Shown: positions 23,875-31,893, numbered from the stretch's first letter. The stretch is 64,000 bases of DNA from Pseudodesulfovibrio thermohalotolerans (GCF_021353295.2 NZ_CP120635.1:1034001-1098000), one strand, 5' to 3'. The notes: a model not told the origin generated them from the sequence alone. Numbers and translations are program-made.

Positions 23875-24447
23875 TTATCCTTTTATTTTGAGGAAGTTTG
23901 CGAGGAGCTTGGGGCCTTCGGGGGTGAGGATGGATTCCGGGTGGAACTGCACGCCGTGCCAGGGCCGGTCCTTGTACCGCAATCCCATGACCTCGCCCTG
24001 TTCGGTGCGGGCTGTGACCTCGATTTTGTCGGCGGCCTTCTCAGCCGGGACGATGAGGGAGTGGTAGCGGCAGACCGTGAACGGGGAGGGCAGCCCTTCG
24101 AACACGCTCCGGCCCTCGTGGAAGACCTCGGAGGTCTTGCCGTGCATGATCCGCCCGGCGCGTTCAACGGGCGCGCCCGCGAAGTGGCCCAGGGTCTGAT
24201 GCCCCAGGCAGACGCCGAGCACCGGCGTTTCCTTGGGGAGCCTGGCCAGGAACTCCAGGCAGAAGCCCGCGTTCTCCGGATTGCTCGGTCCGGGTGAGAG
24301 GCAGACGCGTTCCAATTCGCCGCTTTCGGCCAGCTCCAGGACTTCTTCCCGGTCGTTGCGGATGACCACAGGGTCGGCATCGAGCTGCTGGAACGCCTGC
24401 ACCAGGTTGAAGGTGAAGGAGTCGAAATTATCGATCAGCAAAAACAT
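23875..24447 (-). CDS. trpG: Anthranilate synthase glutaminase component
   Basis: Class I glutamine amidotransferase that supplies ammonia to TrpE. The nucleophile Cys is in VLGVCLGHQTLG; the His/Glu pair is in GVQFHPESIL near the end. NFDSFTFNLVQ is the typical N-terminus. 190 residues. The gene overlaps trpE by 20 bases. It may also serve para-aminobenzoate synthesis, as in some bacteria. Confidence 0.96.
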   Translation of the reverse strand: MFLLIDNFDSFTFNLVQAFQQLDADPVVIRNDREEVLELAESGELERVCLSPGPSNPENAGFCLEFLARLPKETPVLGVCLGHQTLGHFAGAPVERAGRIMHGKTSEVFHEGRSVFEGLPSPFTVCRYHSLIVPAEKAADKIEVTARTEQGEVMGLRYKDRPWHGVQFHPESILTPEGPKLLANFLKIKG

Positions 24448-25894
24448 CGGTGCCTCCCTTGCCGGTGATGACTTCGAGGATCACACGGGCCTTGTTGTTG
24501 CATTCGACCCATTCGGCCTCGGGGTTCGAATCGTAGACGATGCCCGCGCCCGCCTGCCAATGGCAGACGTTGTCCCTGATCCACATGGAGCGGATGGTGA
24601 TGCCGGTGTCGAGGCTGACCTCGCCGTCGTCCAGGCCTATCCAGCCTATGCAGCCCCCGTAGGGGCCGCGCGCTTCGGGTTCCAGCTCGGCGATGATCTC
24701 CATGGCCCGGATTTTGGGCGCGCCGGACAGGGTCCCGGCCGGGAAGGTGGCCTGGAGCACGTCCACGCCGTCCAGTCCGTCCTTGAGTTCGCCTTCCACG
24801 TAGGAGGTCAGGTGCATGACGTGGGAGAACCGTTCCACGTTCATGAATTTCTCCACGGTCACCGTGCCGGGTTTGGAGATGCGGCCCAGGTCGTTGCGGC
24901 CAAGGTCCACAAGCATGACGTGTTCGGCCCGTTCCTTGGGATCGGCCAACAGATCCTCTTCCAGGCGGATATCCTCCTTCTCGGTCTCCCCGCGCCAGCG
25001 GGTGCCCGCGATGGGGCGCACTTCGAGGCTGCCGCGCGCGGAGCGGACCATCATTTCGGGCGATGAGCCGAGCAGAGTGGTCCCGCAGGTCTTGCCCATG
25101 GAGGGGCAGTCCGGGAATTTCATATAGAACATGAACGGCGATGGGTTGGCCTGGCGGAGCCTGCGGTAGATTCTGAACGGCTCGTCGGGCAGGGGCACGG
25201 AGAACCGGGTGGACAGGACCACCTGGATGCATTCGCCCTCGGCGATAAGCTCCTTGCACCGCGCGACCCCGGCCATGTATTCCTCTTTGCCGGGGTGCAC
25301 CTCGGGCGCGCCGGTTTCGGGAGCGGTCAGGTCGGCCCCCCATTGGATCGGAGCGGGTATGGGCGTGGCTCCTTCGTCCAGGGAGAGGTAGCAGCAGGAG
25401 TGGCGCAGATGGTCGAAGAGAACCATCTGGCCGGGCAGGACCAGGCACGCCTCGGCGTCCTCGGGCCTGCATACGTCTTTCAGTTTGCGCTCGAACATCC
25501 CGGCCACACCGTAGCCGAAGTAGCCGTAGAGGCCGCGCGTCAGGCCGGGCAGCCCGTCGCGGCCCACGGCCGGGGAGGCGCCGGTGGCCTCCTGCTCGAT
25601 GGAGAGATGTTTGACGACTTCCTTGATCCCGGCCAGGAAGTCCATGCCCTCGAACTCCTTGAGGGGCGAGAGCCTTTCGTCGGAGGCCTCGACGACCAGC
25701 TTGCCGTCCACGGGGTGGAGCATGAGGCGGTAGTCGAAGGCGATGAGGGAGTAGCGGCCGAGCCGCCCGTCCACCTCGGCGGATTCCAGGAGAATGCCGG
25801 GTTGGTCGCCCACAAGTCCCATGTAGAGGGAGATGGTGGTTTGCACGTCGGCAGGCATCCATTTGCCGTGCTGCGTGAGGGGTATTTTCTGCAT
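24428..25894 (-). CDS. trpE: Anthranilate synthase component I
   Basis: Converts chorismate plus ammonia to anthranilate. The N-terminal LLESAEVDGRLGRYS is the tryptophan feedback site; the catalytic core has RPIAGTRWRG, DLGRNDLGR, TFPAGTLSGAPKIRAME and YGGCIGW. 488 residues. The ATG is preceded by GAAGGATACGC. It is the first trp gene and lies behind a 241-base gap that holds an attenuator-like structure, so expression is probably regulated separately from the aro genes upstream. Confidence 0.97.
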   Translation of the reverse strand: MQKIPLTQHGKWMPADVQTTISLYMGLVGDQPGILLESAEVDGRLGRYSLIAFDYRLMLHPVDGKLVVEASDERLSPLKEFEGMDFLAGIKEVVKHLSIEQEATGASPAVGRDGLPGLTRGLYGYFGYGVAGMFERKLKDVCRPEDAEACLVLPGQMVLFDHLRHSCCYLSLDEGATPIPAPIQWGADLTAPETGAPEVHPGKEEYMAGVARCKELIAEGECIQVVLSTRFSVPLPDEPFRIYRRLRQANPSPFMFYMKFPDCPSMGKTCGTTLLGSSPEMMVRSARGSLEVRPIAGTRWRGETEKEDIRLEEDLLADPKERAEHVMLVDLGRNDLGRISKPGTVTVEKFMNVERFSHVMHLTSYVEGELKDGLDGVDVLQATFPAGTLSGAPKIRAMEIIAELEPEARGPYGGCIGWIGLDDGEVSLDTGITIRSMWIRDNVCHWQAGAGIVYDSNPEAEWVECNNKARVILEVITGKGGTDVFADR

Positions 25895-26063
25895 TGCGTA
25901 TCCTTCGCACTCCTCGCGCGCGGAGCGTGCGCTCCACTCACAATCGTGCCGGTTTTGGCTGTTCGTTAATGATATGGCCTAGGTATGACCTGCCATCCCT
26001 TGATCTTCTTGTGGTTTTCCCATTTCTTTCACGTACCGTTCATCATGTTCTCCTTCAAAATAA
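25895..26063 (-). promoter_or_regulatory. trpE leader beyond the internal terminator
   Basis: About 170 bases between the terminator and trpE. A good ribosome site (AAGGAGAAC) precedes a five-codon reading frame (MMNGT, stop TGA) at 26027-26044; the same frame stays open after that TGA and contains two Trp codons, which may be chance. A small hairpin GGAGC/GCTCC lies at 25923-25936. No clear promoter is visible. Confidence 0.4.
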
Positions 26064-26134
26064 AGCCGCACCCTTGGTCGGGGTGCGGCTTCGGTTACAG
26101 GTGTAATCGTGTGCCCGGCGAAACGCCGCACCCC
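26059..26134 (-). promoter_or_regulatory. Candidate Trp attenuator between tyrA and trpE
   Basis: Three segments on the minus strand: A, GGGGTGCGGC (26125-26134, one base after the tyrA stop); B, GCCGCACCCC (26080-26089); C, GGGTGCGGC (26065-26073). A and B can pair over 10 bp (antiterminator) and B and C over 9 bp followed by TTTATTTT (terminator). A ribosome ending tyrA would cover A and let the terminator form; one stalled at the three Trp codons of tyrA (26157-26165) would leave A free. All pairings were read directly from the sequence; function is inferred. Confidence 0.75.
26065..26089 (-). terminator. Intrinsic terminator between tyrA and trpE
   Basis: A 9-bp GC-rich stem (GCCGCACCC with GGGTGCGGC) and seven-base loop, then TTTATTTT on the minus strand. 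It lies inside the otherwise continuous aromatic operon, 47 bases after the tyrA stop, and is the terminator half of the attenuator described at 26059-26134. Confidence 0.8.
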
Positions 26135-26135
26135 A

Positions 26136-26906
26136 TCAATAAGATTCTTCGTTGCGCCACCACCACTGGGCCCGATCGGCCAGCAGGTCGAGATCGCCGC
26201 CGGCGGCCAGGCTGAGATAGGACATGAACTTGCGGCTTACTTCCTGCAAAAACGGGTTGGCCTCGGAGATGATCTCGAAGAGTTCCATGTCCTGGGTCAG
26301 CATTTTCGCGGCCGAGTCAAGTCTGCGCCGGAAGGATGGAGTGACGTAATTGCGGATGCTCTCCACATCCCGGGCCGCGGCCAGGAAGGCCACGGTGGAG
26401 GTATAGTTCAGGCCCTGGATGTAGGCCATGGCCCGGTCGTGCTCCTCCGGGTCGGAGGCGAAACAGCCGTAGCCGCAGCGGGTGAACAGGTCGGCCACCA
26501 GGGCCGCGGCGTCCGCGTCGCGGTCGCGGCCGGGCATGACCGCCACTCTGGGCTCGAATCCGTCGGGAACCACGGGGCCGAACAGGGGGTGGGTGCCCAC
26601 CACCGGCCCCTCGTACCGGGCCGTCATGGCCTTCACCGGCATGATTTTCACGGAACCCACGTCGCAGAGGATGGTCGGCGCGGCAAGCATCGGCAGCATT
26701 CGGTCGAGCACGGCGTCCATGGCCGTGACGGGCACGCTGAGCAGGAGCAGGTCGCATCCGTCGAGGGCAGCGCGCACGTCTTCGTCCGAGGAGCCCCGGT
26801 CCAGGCTCGTAACGTTCAGGCCGAGTCCGGCGAAGTCCGTCGAGAAGCGGCCGCCCATCTGCCCGTTCGCGCCCACGACGGCTATGTTGTGTATTTCCGT
26901 TGCCAT
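26136..26906 (-). CDS. tyrA: Prephenate dehydrogenase
   Basis: NAD(P)-dependent oxidative decarboxylation of prephenate to 4-hydroxyphenylpyruvate for tyrosine. The N-terminal Rossmann loop is VVGANGQMGGRFS; VGTHPLFGP holds the catalytic His; DVGSVK is conserved. 256 residues, no ACT or chorismate mutase domain. The C-terminus is odd: AQWWWRNEESY, with three consecutive TGG codons ending 18 bases before the stop. This fits a second job as the leader peptide of a Trp attenuator in front of trpE. 22 bases separate it from aroA upstream. Confidence 0.94.
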   Translation of the reverse strand: MATEIHNIAVVGANGQMGGRFSTDFAGLGLNVTSLDRGSSDEDVRAALDGCDLLLLSVPVTAMDAVLDRMLPMLAAPTILCDVGSVKIMPVKAMTARYEGPVVGTHPLFGPVVPDGFEPRVAVMPGRDRDADAAALVADLFTRCGYGCFASDPEEHDRAMAYIQGLNYTSTVAFLAAARDVESIRNYVTPSFRRRLDSAAKMLTQDMELFEIISEANPFLQEVSRKFMSYLSLAAGGDLDLLADRAQWWWRNEESY

Positions 26907-26928
26907 GATTTCTATCTGTCCTTGCGGG

Positions 26929-28269
26929 TTAGCCGACGATCTTCTTCCACTCGTCGAAGAAGCCCGGGAAGGATTTGTTGACGCATTCGGGGTTGTCGAG
27001 CGTGGTTTTGGCTCCGGCCAGTTCGAACAGGGTCATGGCCATGGCCATTCTATGGTCGTTGTAGGTCTTGAACTTCACTTCGCTGTCGCGGGGCGGACGT
27101 CCCGGGCGGATGGTGAGCGAATCGTCGGACGCCTCAGCCTCGCAACCGGCGCGCGTCAGCTCGGCGGCGCAGGCCGCCAGCCGGTCCGTCTCCTTGAGGC
27201 GGAGATGGGCCACGTTGTCGATGGTCGTCGGCGTGGCGGCGAAGGCGGCCACGGCGGCCACGGTGGGAACCAGGTCGGGGCAGCGGCCCATGTCGACTCT
27301 TATGCCGCGCAGTCTGCTCGGCTCCACCAGGATGCCGTTGAAATTGACTTTGATGGAGGCTCCCATCTGGCTGAGGATGTCCATGATCGCCCGATCGCCC
27401 TGAAGGGAGTCGGCGGCCAAGCCTTTGAGGAGCACCGGGCGCGAACCCACTGTCCCGGCGGCGAGAAAATAGCTGGCGTTGGACCAGTCTCCCTCGACCA
27501 TGTAGCCGGTGTTCTCGTAGCCGGTCGGCTTGACGATGAAGCGGACCTGGCCGGGGGTCACGCCCTTGATCGAACGCCACGGCACTTCCTTCCAGGCGCG
27601 GTCTTCCTTGATCTCCACGGCGAATCCTGCCTTGAAGTCCTCCATGATCCGCAGGGTCAGGGCGACGTAGGGCCAGGACACGGCCTTGTCACCGGTCACC
27701 GCGATGGTCGTCTCGTGGTCGGCCATGGGCGCGCCCAGGAGCAGGCCGGACAGGTACTGGCTGCTTTCCTCAAGGGTGATGTCCACGCTCTTTTTTCGGT
27801 ATCCCCCGGCGGTCATGACGAAGGGGAGGAAGCCCTTTTCCCCCTCGAAATCGAATTTGGCTCCCAGGTTCGACAGGGCGTCGGTCAGCTCGGCCATGGG
27901 GCGCTCGTGCATACGCGGCGCGCCGTGAATCCGGAAGACGCCCTTGCCAGCGGCGGCCACGGCGGTCATCAGACGGCAGGTGGTCCCGGACTCGTGCATG
28001 AACAGCTCACGCGGCTCCTCGTCCTTGTGCTTGCCGTCCGCGTTGGCCCCCTTGGGGCCGTCCTCCATGCCCGTGACAACCAGCTTGCCGTCCTTTTCCT
28101 CAATGGCGGCTCCGCAGGCGGTCAGGCAGTCGCGGGTGCGGGTAATGTCGTCGGAGTCGAGGACCGAGCTGATTTCGGACACGCCTTTGGCCAGGGCGGC
28201 GGCGATCAGGGTGCGGTGGGAGAGGGACTTGCTGGCCGGAGCATTGACGATGATCGGATCCTTGGTCAT
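26929..28269 (-). CDS. aroA: 3-phosphoshikimate 1-carboxyvinyltransferase (EPSP synthase)
   Basis: Transfers enolpyruvyl from PEP to shikimate 3-phosphate. NAPASKSLSHRTLIAAAL is the first substrate loop, LRLKETDRLAA the PEP-binding one, and YNDHRMAMAMTL the third. The start ATG overlaps the pheA stop (ATGA), so translation is coupled. The frame stays open upstream but that part is only the shadow of pheA. 446 residues, close to the normal length. Confidence 0.96.
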   Translation of the reverse strand: MTKDPIIVNAPASKSLSHRTLIAAALAKGVSEISSVLDSDDITRTRDCLTACGAAIEEKDGKLVVTGMEDGPKGANADGKHKDEEPRELFMHESGTTCRLMTAVAAAGKGVFRIHGAPRMHERPMAELTDALSNLGAKFDFEGEKGFLPFVMTAGGYRKKSVDITLEESSQYLSGLLLGAPMADHETTIAVTGDKAVSWPYVALTLRIMEDFKAGFAVEIKEDRAWKEVPWRSIKGVTPGQVRFIVKPTGYENTGYMVEGDWSNASYFLAAGTVGSRPVLLKGLAADSLQGDRAIMDILSQMGASIKVNFNGILVEPSRLRGIRVDMGRCPDLVPTVAAVAAFAATPTTIDNVAHLRLKETDRLAACAAELTRAGCEAEASDDSLTIRPGRPPRDSEVKFKTYNDHRMAMAMTLFELAGAKTTLDNPECVNKSFPGFFDEWKKIVG

Positions 28270-29369
28270 TGGATTTCCTCCTGAGTGGGGTAGGTGCCCA
28301 GCACGCGCAGTGTCAGGCATTGGTCTCGGATGTCGCCCAGCACGTCTTCGTATCTTTCGCCGCCCAGATCGCAGGCCAGGTCGGCGAAGAAGACGTATCG
28401 CCATTTCTCGCCCCGGTAGGGACGGGATTCGAGCTTGGTTACGTTGATGCCCTGGTGGGCCAGGGTGGTCAGCACACGGGCCAGCGCGCCCGGTCGGTTG
28501 GGCGTGGTGAAGAGTATGGATGTCTTGTCGCGCCGGTCCTCTTGGGATGGGGCCGCCCCGATGATGATGAACCGGGTCCAGTTGTCCGGCAGGTCCTCGA
28601 TGGATTCGGCCAGGACGTTCATGGCGTGCATGTCCGCCAGCTTGCGGTGGCCGACCACGGCGGCGGCTTTTTTGCCTGCCACCACTTCGGCGGCTTCGGC
28701 CGTGGATTCCATGGGGATGGTCGGCACGTCGCGCAGGTGGGAGTGGAGCCATTCCCGGCACTGGCCCAGGGGCTGCGGGTGGGAGTAGATGACCTCGACG
28801 TCCTCGACGCGCTCGGCCCGGGAGATGAGGCAATGGCTGATGCGGCTGAAGACCTCGGCCTGGATGTAGACCTTGTATTTCATGAACAGGTCCACCACCT
28901 GCCCCACGGTGCCCTCAATGGAGTTTTCGAGCGGGATGACTCCCAGCTCGGCCCCTTCCTCGGCCACGGCCCGAAAGATCTCTTCAAAGTTGTTCTTGGG
29001 GGTCAGGGAGGCGGACGAACCCATGTGCTCGACCGCCGCGAAATAGGAGAATGTGCCTTCCGGGCCGAGATAGACCACCCGTTCGGGCCGCTGGAGGTGG
29101 CGCGACGAGCTCATGATCTCGCGATAGATGGTGCGCAGGTGCTTGTCCGGCAACGGGCCGGGCGAGGAGTTGGCGATCTTGTCCATCACCTCCTGCTCGC
29201 GGAACGGCTTGTATATGGATTCGCCCTTGGCCGCCTTGTAGCGGCCGACGCTCAGGGACAGCTTGGCCCGCTGGTTGAGCAGGTCCACGATCCGCTTGTC
29301 CAGCGTGTCGATGGAATCCCGCAGTTCCCCGAGATCGGGAATGTCGTTCCTGTCTTTCGTGTCAGCCAT
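28266..29369 (-). CDS. pheA: Bifunctional chorismate mutase/prephenate dehydratase
   Basis: Makes prephenate from chorismate and then phenylpyruvate. The AroQ-type mutase helix is residues about 12-90 (LRDSIDTLDKRIVDLLNQRA); the dehydratase follows (YLGPEGTFSYFAA, LGVIPLENSIEGTVG), and an ACT regulatory domain ends the protein (TPNRPGALARVL, then KLESRPYRGEKWRYVFF), which binds Phe. I start at MADTKDRND with CTGGAGAAG before it. 367 residues. About 180 bases separate it from the DHQ synthase II gene upstream. Confidence 0.96.
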   Translation of the reverse strand: MADTKDRNDIPDLGELRDSIDTLDKRIVDLLNQRAKLSLSVGRYKAAKGESIYKPFREQEVMDKIANSSPGPLPDKHLRTIYREIMSSSRHLQRPERVVYLGPEGTFSYFAAVEHMGSSASLTPKNNFEEIFRAVAEEGAELGVIPLENSIEGTVGQVVDLFMKYKVYIQAEVFSRISHCLISRAERVEDVEVIYSHPQPLGQCREWLHSHLRDVPTIPMESTAEAAEVVAGKKAAAVVGHRKLADMHAMNVLAESIEDLPDNWTRFIIIGAAPSQEDRRDKTSILFTTPNRPGALARVLTTLAHQGINVTKLESRPYRGEKWRYVFFADLACDLGGERYEDVLGDIRDQCLTLRVLGTYPTQEEIQ

Positions 29370-29548
29370 GTCTTCTCCAGGAGTGCCTTCGGGCATCTCG
29401 GCCCCTCGGCAACGGGTTCTTTCTCGGACCCTTCCAATACGTGTTTTCGAGCGGGGTTGCGTTATTTCATATAATAATGCGTCATCGAACGCTTTTTCTC
29501 AATCCCCGCGTCCCGTTAATCTTCAAGGGAGTTCGGAAAATGGGGTGC
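29370..29548 (-). promoter_or_regulatory. Spacer before pheA with a hairpin around a Tyr-containing mini-frame
   Basis: GCGGGG-A-TTG (29499-29508) can pair with CAA-CCCCGC (29451-29459) with one bulged base. Inside the loop lies a seven-codon frame, MTHYYMK, at 29464-29487. No T run follows, so it is not a classic attenuator; it may be chance or a translation control element. Confidence 0.3.
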
Positions 29549-30532
29549 CTAGCCTTCCTTGATCTCTTCCTTGATGCGCATACCGAAGTGGCGTCCGGCC
29601 TCGTCGGTGCGGACGAGGATCTTGTCGCCGACCTTGAGCGTGACGACGGATACGGGTTCGCCCTTGTCCGTGACCACGCGGATGGTCTCGGCGTTTTGCA
29701 GGAAAACCTGGCCGGTTTTGGTCCCGTTCGCGGTCTTGGTCTCCGCGGTGATGAGCAGCATGGGCCTGACCTCGACCTTGACGCGGCCCACGGTTGCCAG
29801 CGAGGTGGTCCCGTCCGCGCTCACAATGAGCACGTCCACGCCTGCCGCGAGTTCTTCGAGGTAGGTGGTCTTGTCGCCGGGCATCTGGGCGTAGGCGTGA
29901 ACCGCGCCCGCATTGATCCGGAAAGGCCGAGCGGCCACATAGGGGTTGGATTCGGTCTCGGCGTGGACGAGGAAGGAAAAGGCGCTGGAGTTGCCGATGA
30001 GCATTCCCTGGCCTTTCTTCAGCATGGAGATGGTGTCCACGCAGACGCGATGGCCCAGACCGGTGGGCTCGATGGCCGTGATTGTGGCGGTTTGCAGTTC
30101 CATGGTTCCCTGGGAGAGTTTGAGTTCGGCGACGATTCGCTTCAGGTCGGCTCCGCCTTCGGGCAGGACCACGATGGTGTCGCAGCCGCGTTCGAGGATT
30201 CCGGCGGCGAGCACGGCGCGGTCCAGGGATTCGCACTCCAGGGCCAGAGAATCGACCTGGGCCAGGATGTTTTCCACGGGGATGATCTCCCATCCCTTTT
30301 TGAGAACCACGTCCTTGCCCGCCTTGATCTCCTTGACCGTGGCGTCTTCATCGGCCTTTTCGGTCAGCTCGACGACGGGCATGTCCTCGGGGGTGATGAC
30401 GGTGACGCGGCCAAGTGCCCTGACGGCCTCTGCATGGTCCTTTTCGACCATGACGGCGTCAACGCCGGATTCGAGTGCCAGGGTGACCAGGGTTTTGTCG
30501 AAGGGAACGGATTTGAAGATGATTTTTTTCAT
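29549..30532 (-). CDS. 3-dehydroquinate synthase II (archaeal-type, MJ1249 family)
   Basis: Second step of the alternative aromatic route: oxidative deamination and cyclisation of ADTH to 3-dehydroquinate, without DAHP. The family is recognised by VTVITPEDMPVVELTEKAD-type N-terminal segments, GLGHRVCVDTISMLKKGQG, SFLVHAETESNPYVAARPFR and GKDVVLKKGWEIIPVENILA-type stretches. 327 residues. It lies 10 bases after the ADTH synthase gene. This pair replaces aroF/aroB and is known from archaea and sulfate reducers. Confidence 0.93.
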   Translation of the reverse strand: MKKIIFKSVPFDKTLVTLALESGVDAVMVEKDHAEAVRALGRVTVITPEDMPVVELTEKADEDATVKEIKAGKDVVLKKGWEIIPVENILAQVDSLALECESLDRAVLAAGILERGCDTIVVLPEGGADLKRIVAELKLSQGTMELQTATITAIEPTGLGHRVCVDTISMLKKGQGMLIGNSSAFSFLVHAETESNPYVAARPFRINAGAVHAYAQMPGDKTTYLEELAAGVDVLIVSADGTTSLATVGRVKVEVRPMLLITAETKTANGTKTGQVFLQNAETIRVVTDKGEPVSVVTLKVGDKILVRTDEAGRHFGMRIKEEIKEG

Positions 30533-30542
30533 GGCTGCTTCG

Positions 30543-31340
30543 CTATGCGTTGAGGTGGTTGAGGGCGGCCTCGACGGATTCGTCGTTGTGCACGACCATG
30601 TTCAGGGCCTCGACCAGACGGGTGGGGTTGTCGTGCTGGAAGACGTTGCGTCCCACGGACAGGCCCGCGCCTCCGGCTTCCAGGGAGTCATGCACCATCT
30701 GGAGGAACGCCTCGGTGCTGTCGAGCTTGGGGCCGCCCGCGATGACCACGGGGATGCAGCAGGCGTTGCACACGCGGGAGAACGAGTCGATGTCGCCGGT
30801 GTAATTGACCTTGACCACGTCCGCGCCCAGTTCGGTGCCCACGCGGGCGCAGTGGGCCACGATCTCGGGGGCGTATTCATTCTTCACCTTCGGGCCTCGG
30901 GCGTAGACCATTGCCAGGAGCGGGATGCCCCAGTTGGATGCGTCGGAGGCTATTTTCCCGAAATCGTTAAGCATGGCGGCTTCGGTTTCATCGCCGAGGT
31001 TGCAATGGATGGACACGGCGTCCGCGCCGAGCCGGATGGCGTCCTCCACGGAGGCGACCAGGGATTTTGCGTTGGGGAAGGGAGAGAGGGAGGTGGAGGC
31101 GGAGAGGTGGACGATGAGGCCGATGTCCTTGCCTTCGGCGCGGTGGCCGCAGCGGACAAGGCCCTTGTGCTCAATGACGGCGTTGGCCCCTCCGTCGACG
31201 ACCTTGCCTACCGCCTCGCGCATGTCGACCAGTCCGTCGATGGGGCCGACTGTCACGCCGTGGTCCATGGGGACGATGATGGTCCTGCCGGTGTTGCGGT
31301 TGAAGATGCGCTCCAACCTGATGGCTTTTCCGATGTGCAT
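30543..31340 (-). CDS. ADTH synthase (2-amino-3,7-dideoxy-D-threo-hept-6-ulosonate synthase)
   Basis: Class I aldolase-like TIM barrel that makes the seven-carbon precursor of the archaeal-type shikimate route. The sequence shows the FbaB/LsrF-like fold: [15 protein letters not shown] near the start, VVKVNYTGD with the Schiff-base Lys, VIAGGPK, and [11 protein letters not shown] at the phosphate site. 265 residues. First structural gene of the aromatic operon, 135 bases after the leader peptide stop. The substrate assignment is from family knowledge. Confidence 0.92.
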   Translation of the reverse strand: MHIGKAIRLERIFNRNTGRTIIVPMDHGVTVGPIDGLVDMREAVGKVVDGGANAVIEHKGLVRCGHRAEGKDIGLIVHLSASTSLSPFPNAKSLVASVEDAIRLGADAVSIHCNLGDETEAAMLNDFGKIASDASNWGIPLLAMVYARGPKVKNEYAPEIVAHCARVGTELGADVVKVNYTGDIDSFSRVCNACCIPVVIAGGPKLDSTEAFLQMVHDSLEAGGAGLSVGRNVFQHDNPTRLVEALNMVVHNDESVEAALNHLNA

Positions 31341-31399
31341 GTTGTTTCTCCTCTGAAGTTGGTTCCCTCAAGGAGCCGGGCTGGACCGGCGACCGGTGC

Positions 31400-31437
31400 A
31401 AAAAAACAAGGGCCGCCGGCTTTCGCCCGCGGCCCTT
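31400..31437 (-). terminator. Attenuator terminator ahead of the aromatic operon
   Basis: AAGGGCCGC pairs with GCGGCCCTT (9 bp), with an inner GGC-GAAA-GCC cap, then GTTTTTTT on the minus strand. Its left arm can instead pair with GCTCGCGG at the end of the leader frame (31498-31505), which would prevent termination. Confidence 0.88.
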
Positions 31438-31475
31438 GAAGAAGTTTTCTATCGGTTGTGTGATCCACCAAAAGG

Positions 31476-31571
31476 TTACACAGCGCCTCTTCCAAGCCCG
31501 CGAGCGTGGCTATACCAATACCAAAAGTAAAAGTTGGAAAAGTATGCGGTGGTAACGATGGAGGTCTTCAT
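31476..31571 (-). CDS. Aromatic-rich leader peptide of the aro-trp operon
   Basis: A 31-codon frame on the minus strand, MKTSIVTTAYFSNFYFWYWY then SHARGLGRGAV and TAA. Codons 14-20 read Phe-Tyr-Phe-Trp-Tyr-Trp-Tyr except that residues 14-20 are F,Y,F,W,Y,W,Y in a row, with Tyr10 and Phe11 just before. This is what a leader peptide sensing all three aromatic aminoacyl-tRNAs should look like. Codons 23-26 (GCT CGC GGG CTT) form the antiterminator arm. The ribosome site is weak (GAGG is 16 bases away). Position, stop and terminator fit classic amino-acid operon attenuation. It is too short for standard gene calling. Confidence 0.85.
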   Translation of the reverse strand: MKTSIVTTAYFSNFYFWYWYSHARGLGRGAV

Positions 31572-31602
31572 GGCTTTTAGAGCTACACCTCTAGGGCCGA
31601 TC

Positions 31603-31656
31603 TGTCAACAAAAACATATGTTACGATTTCAGGTAGATAGCGTTATATGTATTATA
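31603..31656 (-). promoter_or_regulatory. Probable promoter region of the aromatic operon
   Basis: Two candidate elements are visible on the minus strand: a perfect -10 TATAAT at 31651-31656 with a poor -35 (occupied by CAAAAATG), and a perfect -35 TTGACA at 31603-31608 with a poor -10 (TAGCTC at 17 bases). The first would give a leader of about 70 bases before the peptide start; the second would start transcription almost at its ATG. Confidence 0.45.
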
Positions 31657-31673
31657 AAAGTGCGACCGGCGGT

Positions 31674-31760
31674 CATTTTTGTTTGATTTAACATTTTTTT
31701 ACAAATTGACAATTTTGGTGCATTTTTTACCATGCAAAAATGTACTTTATGACAAAAATG
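31674..31760. promoter_or_regulatory. Cluster of CAAAAATG/CATTTTTG octamers between aro and amt
   Basis: The octamer occurs at 31674-31681 (as CATTTTTG), 31735-31742 and 31753-31760 within an A/T-rich stretch. Two further copies lie in front of the glutamate-synthase-like gene (36797 and 36820). A shared regulator of nitrogen genes is possible; low-complexity A/T sequence is the alternative. Confidence 0.35.
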
Positions 31761-31828
31761 AAAAAATATACTCATTTTGAAACGGTCGAAAGTGGCGATT
31801 TTACATGGATAGCAACAAAAAACGCAAT

Positions 31829-31844
31829 TGGCACGACTCTTGAT
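31829..31844 (+). promoter_or_regulatory. Sigma-54 promoter of amt-glnK
   Basis: TGGCACGACTCTTGAT matches the -24/-12 consensus TGGCACRNNNNTTGCW at all but one position (A for C in the -12 box). The start of transcription would fall near 31855, about 40 bases before amt. Nitrogen-regulated sigma-54 control is usual for this operon. Confidence 0.75.
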
Positions 31845-31893
31845 AGAAAGGAGGCAGGTTAGAAACGCTTTCCATTCAAAGAGGAGTATCGCA

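Noticed and set aside
26027..26044. Five-codon frame MMNGT after the tyrA-trpE terminator as the Trp leader peptide
   Set aside because: It has a good ribosome site but no Trp codon and lies after the terminator, so it cannot control it. Trp codons follow its TGA only by read-through.
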